A stretch of 64,000 nucleotides of DNA, taken from the NCBI GenBank assembly GCA_947471745.1, contig CANJKZ010001237.1, forward strand, positions 1,637,001-1,701,000, read 5' to 3'. The DNA comes from Closterium sp. Naga37s-1. Taxonomy: Eukaryota; Streptophyta; Zygnematophyceae; Desmidiales; Closteriaceae. The notes beneath the pieces were generated by a model that was given only the letters and a program-made list of their open reading frames with translations, did no database searches and had not been told where the DNA came from. The position numbers and the translations under genes were made by a program. This document shows positions 55,505 to 64,000 of the stretch, one piece after another; positions within the stretch are counted from its first letter, which is position 1; the number at the start of each line of letters is the position of its first letter.

Positions 55505-56414
55505 CAGAGGTGGGTCAGCTGCTCCTCCAGCTGGCTGATGTACATGTCGTCCATCACCTGGTACGTCGACAGGATGAACCGCCACGCTTGGTGGCTTGTG
55601 TCCAGTCGAAGTCGACACGGCTTCAGCGCAATCTGCACCATCAGCGAGCAGCACCTCGAGATGACCATAAAGGTCAGTAGGTGAGCCGCGTGGAATTCCG
55701 CCCGTAGCTCGACGTCGTCCTCGTCCAGTGCCGGTACGTCGCCATCGGCGAAACCCTTCAGCCCGGCGATCTCTAGCTGGGGCTCGATATACTCCCTCCA
55801 CGTGATAAGGTCCCGTCGACCTTGCAGCGGCGTAGACACGGCGGCGATCTTGTCCGGCGAAAACTTGAAGTAACCGTACGCCGGCTCGATCCCTCCCGCT
55901 GTCACATGCGCCGTCGACGAGGGCCTCCCACTTCATCGCGGAGGAGAGCGACGTCGACCGTCGACGTCGACACGCGAGCTATCTGCGGCCACCATCGACC
56001 GCTGCACTCGCGCCTGGTTCCCACCGACGCCATTGTTGGCGACCCTAATCACCCCTCTCTTCCTCGTACCCTCGATGCCGCCGACTTGGTCATCGCCGTC
56101 GACCTCCTCGTGGACACCTCCTTCGTTGTGTACCGATCGAGGAGAGGTAGGCCGGGGAGGGTGTTGCGTCGCCCACTGCGCCCGGATCCCCAGGAGAACC
56201 ACCTTCAAGGGGATCACCGGCCCGAACTCGCTAGCTTCGTGGCGTCTCCTCGCATCAGCCTCCCTCGCTTGCAGGGTATCCACTACACCTGCTTCGGCCT
56301 CGTGACCTACCATGGCGACTAAGACGGCTGCCAGCCTACAAACGATTTAGGTAAGTGAGCAATCAGCTACTATTCTGAAGGTTCCTTGCGAGGCCATCCA
56401 CGCTCACCGCACCA
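55505..56414 (-). pseudogene. Element F gag N-terminus and leader
   Basis: The minus-strand frame from about 55905 encodes DLITWREYIEPQLEIAGLKG, HQAWRFILSTY and YISQLEEQLTHL, typical of the copia gag N-terminus. It joins MGEQESAMDYCNRARRIL on the far side of G at 48316. Bases 55930-56414 are leader; the primer site (minus strand TGGTGCGGTGAGCG) abuts the LTR at 56415. The start codon is uncertain. Confidence 0.75.
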
Positions 56415-57396
56415 TGTGGAGATTCACTCTACAACGGCGGGAGCTAGACTATGGGTTAGGCACGGGTTGTGACTGGTCGTAGCTTTGCCTGCGTTCTGTA
56501 GCACTTGCACATTCACGGAAAGAATTGACAAGGGTTTCACTAGCAAAGTTGGGATTACATAATGATTGAACAAGCAATGGCAAGAATGACTACATCAGAG
56601 CCTAGCAACCTAGCAGACGCGCATGTTGACTGCCAGCGCAACAAAGTCGACAATCTGCCAGCGTTGCGTAGAGGCACCGCGCCAGCAATATAGAAAGGCG
56701 ACCTTCCAACAGATCAGGGCGACAAAGCGGCTTGCCAACGCTACAACAGAGCGGTCTTCCAGCGTTGCACCCGCATGTGACAGTAGCGCATGTGCGCACC
56801 CGCTTCGCAGGTGTGCGGCAACGGTCGAGTACGTTCTCTACCGTCGCGCAGGTGACAAGTCGGCCACGTGCCGACAATTGCGCCTGACGCTCGACGTCAA
56901 CCTCGGGATACCAGCGCGAGGTCGCCCTCACCATCGCACCCTCGACGAGCCTCGCGTGCCTACGCAGAACCTTGCCTCGTCCCGATCGACCACGCAGCGC
57001 CTTTGGTCGACGACCTCCCTCGTCGAACACTACTTCCGTCGAAGTCCACCCTGGTCGACGAACCCCTCCGTCAACGAGCTTGGTAAGTTGCCGTCGTCGA
57101 ACACCCACCGTCGACGGCCTCTTCAACGGTCCCGCGCAGGTCGACGACCACCTTCGTCGACCACACCCAAGGCGGGTCGACGAACCCCTTCGTCGATCAC
57201 CCCAGTCGAAATCTGCCGCCGGCTTCCCATCGTCGGCGGCTCCGCAGCAATCGCCCGCAGGTCGACCACCGTGTCGACCTGCACGCCTAAGTCGGTGTCG
57301 ACCTCTGCCTTCGGTCGGCCACACATCCCGCGCACCCGACCACCACGTCGGCTTCGCCCAAGCAAGGGCGGGGCCAACACCCTATTCCCGTCAACA
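56415..57396 (-). repeat. 5' LTR of element F
   Basis: 982 bp, TGTGGAGATTCACTC to CCCGTCAACA on the plus strand, homologous to 42124-43112 with many substitutions and small indels. CACAG follows at 57397-57401. Confidence 0.88.
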
Positions 57397-57408
57397 CACA
57401 GTACCTGC

Positions 57409-57537
57409 TGTGAAAGATAGAACAAGGAATGATTGCATTGAGCCGCATGAGGAGTACAAGTAGGAACCCTAAAGTGTTGTACCCCATATGAACTACCCCA
57501 CTACAGCCTACACAGGCTATAGCATATAAGTTTGACA
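57409..57537 (-). repeat. 3' LTR of A4
   Basis: 129 bp, TGTGAAAGATAG to AAGTTTGACA on the plus strand. The TGTGAAA-ATAGAAC start is also seen in the 5' LTR of element I. Confidence 0.88.
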
Positions 57538-57766
57538 CACCCCCATAGGCAAAGTGGGGGAGAACAAGAGGTCACAAGACCAGTCAAGAAAAGCAAAGCA
57601 AGCTCAGGGTGGATCACGACGTCACCACGCATTCTGAGCACAAGCAAATGGCCACAAGGCCAGTTCACATGTAGAGTTATATAAAGGAGAACAAGCAATA
57701 CAGTGATCACAACCTAGCAAGTGTAAGCATGCAGGTATATGTATAGAGATCACAGTACAGGCAAAG

Positions 57767-60610
57767 TCAAGAAGTAAGCAAGTGAGGCCAAGTGGGCACT
57801 AGGCCTAGGACAGTACAGAAACGCTGATGATCACAAGGCTGAAGTGCCTTGGTGAAGATATCAGCAGTGTTGGCATGAGTGGCCACGTAAGCAAGACGAA
57901 GCTGACCACGCTGCTGCAACTCTCGAGCAAGGAAGTAGCGCAGAGCGATGTGCTTCGTTCTGTGCTCCAGTCTGTGCTCCAGTCTGTGCTCCTGACACAA
58001 GGCAATCATGGCCTTGTTGTCGACGTACAGAACTGGAGGAGAACGAGGCGGCTCTCCCAGGTCGGTCAGCAGGTAGGTGAGCCAGCGTAACTCCTGTGCA
58101 GCCATGGCCCCTACGTAGATCTCAGCCTCACAACTGGAGCTGAGAACAGAAGACGAGCGGGTAGACCGCCAAGAAACGAAACCGGAGCCAAGGCTGAAAG
58201 TGTAACCCTGTGACGACCGCTGGGTAGCCAAGTCGTCAGCCCAGGAAGCGTCTGCGTGACCAGTGAGGACAACTCGAGCCCGTCCTCCAAGCACGAGCCC
58301 CATGCCCGACGTACTGCACAAGTAGCGCAACACCCTCTTAGCGGCATCCATGTGCTCCTTCCGGTGTCTCCCAGGAGCAACATAGCGTGCCAGGATGCTA
58401 AGAGGGTATGCCAGGTCAGGTCGAGTGCAGGTCATCAGGTACATGAGGCAGCCCAGAAGCTCTGGATACGGGCCACTCGGCTCTACGGACTCATCCGAAG
58501 GCAGAGCTGAGAGCGAGTGGCGAGTAGGCAGAGGAGTGGACTGTGGCGAGGAGTACGTGAAGCGGAAGCGCTGAAGGACGTGCTGCACCATGTGTGACTG
58601 AGTCAAGGTAATGGTGCGCTGTGCTCCGTCCCGGATGATCTGCAAGCCAAGATAGCTGCGCAGCTCACCCAGGTCTGTGCACGTGTGTCTCTTCTGCAGC
58701 TCCGACTTCACGTGGGCGAGTGCCTCAGTGTCAGCAGTAGCAAAGACCAAGTCGTCAACGTACACGAGAACGTAGAACGGCGGCAGAGTGGTGTCGGTGC
58801 GTAGAAACAGCGACGGGTCAGCAGTAGAAGGAGCAAACCCAAGAGCAGCAAGAGTAGTCCTCAGTGTGTCGTGCCACTCACGGGGTGCCTGGCGGAGACC
58901 GTAGACTGGCCGCCGGAGGCTCCACTGGGTACCAGGAGGGAACGACCCAGTGAAGCCAGGTGGGCGGCGCAGCCAGATCTCCTCGTGCAGACTGCCCTGT
59001 AGGAAAGCAGTGCTGAAGTCAAGAGAGTGGAGCTCGTAGTCACGCTGAGCAGCGACGTGCAGCAGAACCCGAAGAGTGGTCATCTTCGGGGTCGGGGAGA
59101 AGGTCTGGAAGAAGTCAACTCCCTCTCGCTGACTGAAGCCTCGTGCAACGTAACGCGCCTTGAAGACAGGCGGAGAACCCGGCGGCCGCTTCACCCTGAA
59201 AATCCACATGCCACTGACGATGTTCGCCCCAGGTGGGGGAACCTCGTCGACGTAGGTGCATGTGGACTTCCAGGAAGCCATCTCTGCGTCCATGGCTGTC
59301 TGCCACTGAGAGGAGTCGGGACCCTCTATCGCCTCTGCGTAAGAGCGCGGGGTCGGGATGTCTGGTGCATCCGGGTCTCCCTCAGGGGCAAGCAGCATGG
59401 ACACGAGATGAGGTAAAGCAGCGGCAAAGCACTCAAACTCCTCCTGTCTGTCCTCAAGGACGTCCGTGCCAAGAGCACACTCACCCCCGACGGACGGAGG
59501 ACAGACAGACTCAGACTCAGCAACAAGACTAGCGGCGTAGTCTAGACGACAGGCGGCAGCAAAGTCAACAAGCTCAGCAACTAGGGCAGACGCAGCAGTG
59601 GACTCAAACGAAGGGTCAGTGACAACAGTAGCGAGAAGACGCGTGACAGTAGGACTGGCAGCACGAGCAAGGTCTGACGGCGGGTCAGCAAGGTCAGGAA
59701 GAGAGGACGCAGGAGGAGACGGCAGAGGGACACGCTGTGGAGCAGTGGACGGACGAAGTGCCATCAGGTGCGTGCCTGGGACAGGAGGAGGACGCGGACG
59801 CGGAACACGACGACCAGTGCGAACAGCTCGAACAGGCGACACAGGACGAGACTCAGGCAACGCAGGACGAGACTCAGGCGACGCAGGACGAGACTCAGGC
59901 TCACGACGCTCCGTAAGACCTCTAGTCGGCCCAGAGTAAGGAGAGTGACCAGGCAGGGGAGAGGCTGGCTGTAGCTGCGACTGTGACGGGGCAGGCTGTG
60001 GACACAGTAAGGGAAGAGTGGGACCAGTAGAAGGCGGGTGGCCAAGAACCTGCTGAAGGAGTGGAACGAAGTACGGTCGCGGCCGCGCAGCGCCTCCAGA
60101 ACCAACAGAGACAGCACCAGTACCCCCAGCTCCAGGGTCTCCAGCTCCAGCAGCACCTCCAGCAGCAACAGCTCCAGCGCCTCCAGCTCCAACTCCTGCA
60201 GAACCACCAGCCTCAGCAGCTCCAATACCTCCAGTACGAGTACCTGCGGCAGCTCCAGCACCAGCAGGACCTCCAGCGGCTCCAGCTCCAGCAGCACCTC
60301 CAGCTCCAGTAGCTCCAGGACCTCCAGTACGAGCACCTCCGGCAGCTCCAGCACCAGCAGGACCTCCAGCAGCTCCAGGTCCAGCAGCACCTCCAGCTCC
60401 AGCAGCTCCAGTACCTCCTGTACGATCACCTCCGGGACCAGCGGCTCCAGCACCTCCAGCAGCAGCAGCAGCACCACCAGCTCCAGCAGCTCCAGTACCA
60501 CCAGTACGAGCACCTCCGGGACTAGCAGCTCCAGGAACTCGAGCAGCAGCAGCAGCTCCGGCAGCTCCAGCGCCACCAGCACGAGCACCCCCGGGACCAG
60601 CAGTGCCAGC
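57767..60610 (-). pseudogene. A4 RT/RNase H with Gly/Ala-rich linker, long open frame
   Basis: An uninterrupted frame with Gly/Ala/Thr repeats (60050-60610), the Pro/Ser-rich stretch MALRPSTAPQRV, LEDRQEEFEC (CAG retained), RT with STAFLQGS and intact YVDD at 58751-58762. RNase H has DASWADDLATQ, SCEAEIYVGAMA, YVDNKAMIALCQEH and NTADIFTKAL. A small duplication RLEHRLEHRTKH is seen near 57960-57990. The frame's upstream limit is the H LTR. It is the best-preserved family A RT frame in the window. Confidence 0.9.
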
Positions 60611-60879
60611 TGTCAAGATACTAACGTAGCCTAGGAAGCGGGTTTAGGGCCTAGGCTTAGTAGCCTAGGCCAAGCGGGTGACGAGGGGAGCGTTGTGCCA
60701 AGGGAGAATGACGAGAATGATTGTGTTCACTATAGGACCAAAGGTACATATAGCAAACAAACAAGAGGTGCACCACTAACCAGGTTTGTATAACTACACT
60801 TAAGCTAAAGCTTCAGACAGTTATAAACATATATAAATATATATCGCGACACACCCCCTTAACTGCCTGCAGCACATAA

Positions 60880-62658
60880 CTAGAGCATGTCACACCCCTG
60901 GAACCTGGGCAAGAGGTAGGAGAAGCAGAGGAAACAGCAACACAGATCAGCCATGAGAAATGCAACAACGGCAGGTGCAGGACCCGAGAGGTGGGCGTGA
61001 GAGCAAGCGCCGTGGCTGCAACGAGCAGCTGGACAGCGCGGCTCAGCACCTCCGGGGGCGTGCCTGCTACAGGCAGCAGGTGCAGTGAAGGCAGATAGGG
61101 CCACAGTGACCTCAGCCACGGCAGACGCAGCAGCGACAGGTGCAGGACCCGGCAGGTGGGCGTGAGAGCAGGCGCTGTGGCTGCAACGAGCAGCTGGACA
61201 GCACCGCTCAGCACCTCCGGGGGCGTGCCTGCTACAAGCAACGGCTGCAAATGCCCGACTTATTTCTTCCACCCCCTTACCCGCCCACTCAACCCCTCTG
61301 CTGCTGGCGGCTGGTGCTGGTGCTGGTTCCTGGTGCTGGCGCTGGTGCTGGTGCTGGTTCCTGGTACTGGCGGCTGGCGCTGGTGCTGGTTCCTGGTGCT
61401 GGCGGCTGGCGCTGGTGCTGGTTCCTGGTGCTGGCGGCTGGCGCTGGTGCTGGTTCCTGGTGCTGGCGGCTGGTGCTGGTGCTGGTTCCTGGTGCTGGCG
61501 CTGGTGCTGGTGCTGGTTCCTGGTGCTGGCGGCTGGCGCTGGTGCTGGTTCCTGGTGCTGGCGGCTGGCGCTGGTGCTGGTTCCTGGTGCTGGCGGCTGG
61601 CGCTGGTGCTGGTTCCTGGTGCTGGCGGCTGGCGCTGGTGCTGGTTCCTGGTGCTGGCGGCTGGTGCTGGTGCCTGGTGCTCGCTCTTGACAGCCGCCCA
61701 CAACCCCTTTCCCCCACTCCTTCCCCCCCCTCACATGAGCCGCCAACCCCTCCACGCCGCTCCCGCCATTCCCGCCGCCGCCGCCCCCACTGTCCGCCAC
61801 ACCCACCACCGCGCAACATGGCATAGGCAGGCGCGGTAGAGGGGGAAGGCGCGATGAGGGAGGGACGGGTTGGGGCAGGGACAGCGTGGGTATGGGAGGA
61901 AATTGTAGTTGCTGACGCGGCAGATGCAGGCGGGGCAGGGACGGGTCGTGCAGGGCGGGGTGCAAGCTGGCTGGCGCGTCGGTTGGCGAGCTGGATGGCG
62001 CGTCGGTTGGGCCGCCACCCCTTTCCCCCTTCCCTCCCCCCCCACCCCCACCGCGACCGTCGCTGCAACCGCGCAGGGCAGGGACAGGTGGGGAAGAGGT
62101 GGCGGGGTGGGGAGCTGACGACGGGCTTGCTCGCGGGCTCGCGGGTCCGCTGGTTCGTTTACTGGCGGGCTTGCGGGTCGTGGACGATCTGTAGCATGCA
62201 GTGGCGGAGCAGCAGCTTCTCCCGCCACTCCCGTCGCGCCCACCATTCCCGCCACTCCCGCCACGCCCGCCATTCCCGCCACTCCCGCCACGCCCGCCAC
62301 TCCCTTCACAGCAGCTGCGAAATCGACGGGAGGGCAGGCAGGGACGGAACGGGACGGGACGGAACGCGGGCTGGCGCTGGTGCTCAAGTGACCGTCGCCA
62401 CCCTTTTCCCCCTCTCCTCTCCCCCCCCCACTGCGACCGTCGACGTTTCCGCGACAGTGAGCCGCGACGAGGCAGCGTGACGGGGAAGGGCGACGGGGAA
62501 GGCAGCGGCGGTTCGAGGGGCAGACGGGGGGCAAGAGCAGTGGCGCGAAACAGCGGGTCGACGAACGCCGTCACTCCCGCCGCGACCGTCGCGTCTGTCA
62601 CGACTACCGTGACGGATTTTTCTACGGGCGAGCGACGGGGAAGGACGGGACGCGCCAT
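60880..62658 (-). CDS. Long open frame of element H, 592 residues, function unknown
   Basis: It runs from an ATG about 50 bp after the primer site almost to the polypurine tract. The N-terminus is MARPVLPRRSPVEK, followed by Pro/Ser/Arg-rich and Gly-rich stretches, a repeat block rich in QHQEPAPAPAAS (61300-61700), then Ala/Cys/His-rich sequence with two copies of CSRHAPGGAE. No domain is recognised. Both strands are GC-rich and open over much of the interval, so the frame may be accidental; its fit between primer site and polypurine tract is the only positional support. Confidence 0.4.
   Translation of the reverse strand: MARPVLPRRSPVEKSVTVVVTDATVAAGVTAFVDPLFRATALAPRLPLEPPLPSPSPFPVTLPRRGSLSRKRRRSQWGGERRGGKGWRRSLEHQRQPAFRPVPFRPCLPSRRFRSCCEGSGGRGGSGGNGGRGGSGGNGGRDGSGGRSCCSATACYRSSTTRKPASKRTSGPASPRASPSSAPHPATSSPPVPALRGCSDGRGGGGGGGKGERGGGPTDAPSSSPTDAPASLHPALHDPSLPRLHLPRQQLQFPPIPTLSLPQPVPPSSRLPPLPRLPMPCCAVVGVADSGGGGGGNGGSGVEGLAAHVRGGKEWGKGVVGGCQERAPGTSTSRQHQEPAPAPAASTRNQHQRQPPAPGTSTSASRQHQEPAPAPAASTRNQHQHQRQHQEPAPAPAASTRNQHQRQPPAPGTSTSASRQHQEPAPAPAASTRNQHQHQRQHQEPAPAPAASSRGVEWAGKGVEEISRAFAAVACSRHAPGGAERCCPAARCSHSACSHAHLPGPAPVAAASAVAEVTVALSAFTAPAACSRHAPGGAEPRCPAARCSHGACSHAHLSGPAPAVVAFLMADLCCCFLCFSYLLPRFQGCDML
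61310..61680. repeat. 32-bp minisatellite in element H
   Basis: The phrase TTCCTGGTGCTGGCGGCTGG recurs every 32 bp (for example at 61390, 61422 and 61454), with a few shorter or variant units, about 11 in all. Because 32 is not a multiple of 3 and no unit contains a stop, all three frames stay open and the peptide repeats every 32 residues. Confidence 0.88.
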
Positions 62659-62740
62659 AACGATAACTAACGGTGGGACCTTTAAAAAATAGGTCGGGAA
62701 CGACCTAGCTCAATACCATGTCAAGATACTAACGTAGCCT

Positions 62741-64000
62741 GCTACCTCGACAGGCTCAAAAGCGTCTACCTGAGACACACCTGAGGGAGCAGGACCCTGA
62801 GGGGGGAGGGGGTCTACCGGAGGAGGACCTGGTGCAAGGAAGAGCGGCGGGGGGGGGAGAGGGGCAGTGCGGTAGGGAAAGAGACGGTAAAAGGGAACCG
62901 ACTCGTCGAACGTGACGTCCTGAGAAGGCAGGACTCGGCGCGAGGTGGGGTGGTAAAACTGCCAGCCAGGCGCGTCAGGGACAAAGCCAAGGAAGACGCA
63001 GGGAATAGCGCGGGCGGAGAGCTTGTCCGCGGACGTATCGCGGACAAAGGCACAAGAACCCCAGACCCGGAACACCGACGCATCGCCAACCTTCCCCGTC
63101 CACCGCAGTGTGGGCGAGGTCTCCGGCAAGGAGACACGGTGCCAGAGGTTGAGCTGATGCGCAGCGTATCGGACCGCAAACGGCCACAGAAAATGGGGGG
63201 CACCTGCATGGACCATGGATACGAGCGACCTCCATGACTAAGCCAATGCGGCGCTCAGCAATCCCATTCTGCTGCGGTGAGGCCGGGAGCGTGAACGTCT
63301 GGCGAATGCCCTCCCCACGACAAAAGTCCCGCAGAAAGTCAGAGGCAAACTCCCCACCTCTGTCAGAGTGCAGACGCAGGACGGGAAAGTCCGTCTCGAA
63401 CCGCTCGCGGAGCTGGAGACGGGCAGCGCGGATCCAAGGGATCAAAACATCAGGGACTTCACCCTTGGTGCGCAAGGGGAAGACCGTGGTGTAACGCGTG
63501 TAGTCGTCCACGACCAGCAAAAAGTACCGCTCGTGGTCCTGTCCACGGACGCGGGCTGGGCCCCACACGTCCATGTGGAGAGTCTGCAGGGGAGCAGTCG
63601 TCGGGGGAAACGAGGAGGAGTGAGGAGCGGCGCGCTGCCGCCCCTCGACACAGGGAAGACAGGGAGGAGCAGGCGAGGGTGGGAGGGGAGGGAGAACCCT
63701 GGGAAGACCAGAGACAAGGACACGTCGGTGCATGCCACGAAGGCGCTGCACCGAGGGGTGACCAAGACGGTGGTGCCAAAGGACGGTCTGGTGCGACAGA
63801 GCGCGACACGAGCAGGGGGCCGCTAGCTGACCTGACGCAGACGCAGACGCAGCTACCTGAGGGGACACAGTAGTCAGTGTGTACAGACTCGAGCCAGGCG
63901 CTCGGGTGAACGTGGCCAGGTGCCGACCAGTCCGGGAGCACGTACAGTGGGTCACACGCTGACCTCCAGGAGTTAACTGGTCAACCCACACATCCTGGAG
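62741..64000 (-). pseudogene. A4 integrase region, frameshifted, continues past the right edge
   Basis: The minus strand from the edge carries the pre-integrase region (LWHHRLGHPS near 63760), CLPCVEGRQR, core Asp in MDVWGPARV, HSDRGGEFASD and QQNGIAERRIG near 63255. A frameshift near 63205-63225 garbles the next stretch. The other frame continues as WPFAVRYAAHQLNLW to DAFEPVEVA and ends at the H junction. Protease and N-terminus lie outside the window. Confidence 0.88.

Larger units (their letters stand above)
42124..57396 (-). mobile_element. Ty1/copia element F, interrupted by G and J
   Basis: LTRs are 42124-43112 and 56415-57396, with CACAG duplications at 42119-42123 and 57397-57401. 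Minus orientation is shown by a purine tract (GGCAGGGGAG) beside the left LTR, by the coding direction and by a primer site starting TGGTGCG beside the right LTR. Removing G (48322-55504) and J (43367-44384) leaves about 7.1 kb. The LTRs differ at many sites, so this is one of the older insertions. Confidence 0.9.
60611..62740 (-). mobile_element. Element H: non-autonomous LTR element inside A4, 5' LTR truncated
   Basis: The 3' LTR is 60611-60851 (TGTCAAGATACTAACG to ATCGCGACA, 241 bp), followed by CACCCCCTTAA, the complement of a polypurine tract. At the other end the primer site TGGTATTGAGC (minus strand, down from 62718) abuts a 22-bp remnant (62719-62740) of the 5' LTR start. A deletion removed the rest of that LTR and several hundred bases of A4. 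The interior has no protease, integrase or RT. Confidence 0.85.
57409..64000 (-). mobile_element. Ty1/copia element A4 (family A), 5' end outside window, interrupted by H
   Basis: The 3' LTR is 57409-57537, then CACCCCCATAG (complement of the polypurine tract), RT/RNase H, linker, element H, and integrase up to the right edge. It inserted into D2 seven bases beyond F. CCTGC at 57404-57408 should be one copy of its target duplication. The family A linker with AEPGG and QQLREWY motifs is absent, lost with part of the H LTR in a deletion. Confidence 0.9.

Overview
The window looks like nuclear DNA of a streptophyte green alga and is almost entirely nested Ty1/copia LTR retrotransposons. Support: domain order PR-IN-RT-RNase H, primer sites of the plant type (TGGTATC...), 5-bp target duplications, and one intron-rich eukaryotic gene. 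The family A polyprotein resembles what I remember from desmid algae such as Closterium; that is memory, not a search. I saw no bacterial, organellar, tRNA, rRNA or CRISPR feature.

Left third (1-20734): a four-level nest. A 3' fragment of a family A copy (A3, plus strand, 18718-20734) was split by another family A copy (A1, minus, <1-18717). A1 was split by a nearly intact family B element (5911-17850, minus, 819-bp LTRs, target duplication CGAGC). B was split by a short family A derivative (A2, 7275-12726, minus, target duplication CCCTT) that has lost protease and integrase. Family A has LTRs of only about 130 bp, GC-rich minisatellites in the leader and no visible CCHC gag.

Middle (20735-34303): unassigned sequence, then a complete but decayed copia element C (21536-29076, target duplication ACAGG). 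The only host gene I can support follows: a minus-strand, multi-exon gene (29615-32997) for a secreted CAP/PR-1-type protein with EGF-like modules. My exon model is in frame throughout and gives about 496 residues. Two of its splice donors have been tandemly duplicated, one as six copies of a 53-bp unit. The gene is followed on the right by unassigned DNA and the LTR of element D1.

Right half (33869-64000): two copies of a C-related family lie head to head (D1 minus, D2 plus). A small non-autonomous element (I) sits exactly at the D1 LTR/polypurine junction. D2 is split by element F (42124-57396, minus, LTRs of about 985 bp, target duplication CACAG). F is itself split by G (48322-55504, plus) and by a lone LTR J (43367-44384, target duplication CTCGG). 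Just beyond F, D2 is cut again by A4 (57409 to the right edge, minus), which carries the non-autonomous element H (60611-62740).

The transposons form no operon-like unit; they record successive insertions. Most are broken by stops, frameshifts or deletions. Several stops are CAG to TAG changes, which may reflect deamination of methylated CHG sites. B is the least damaged copy.
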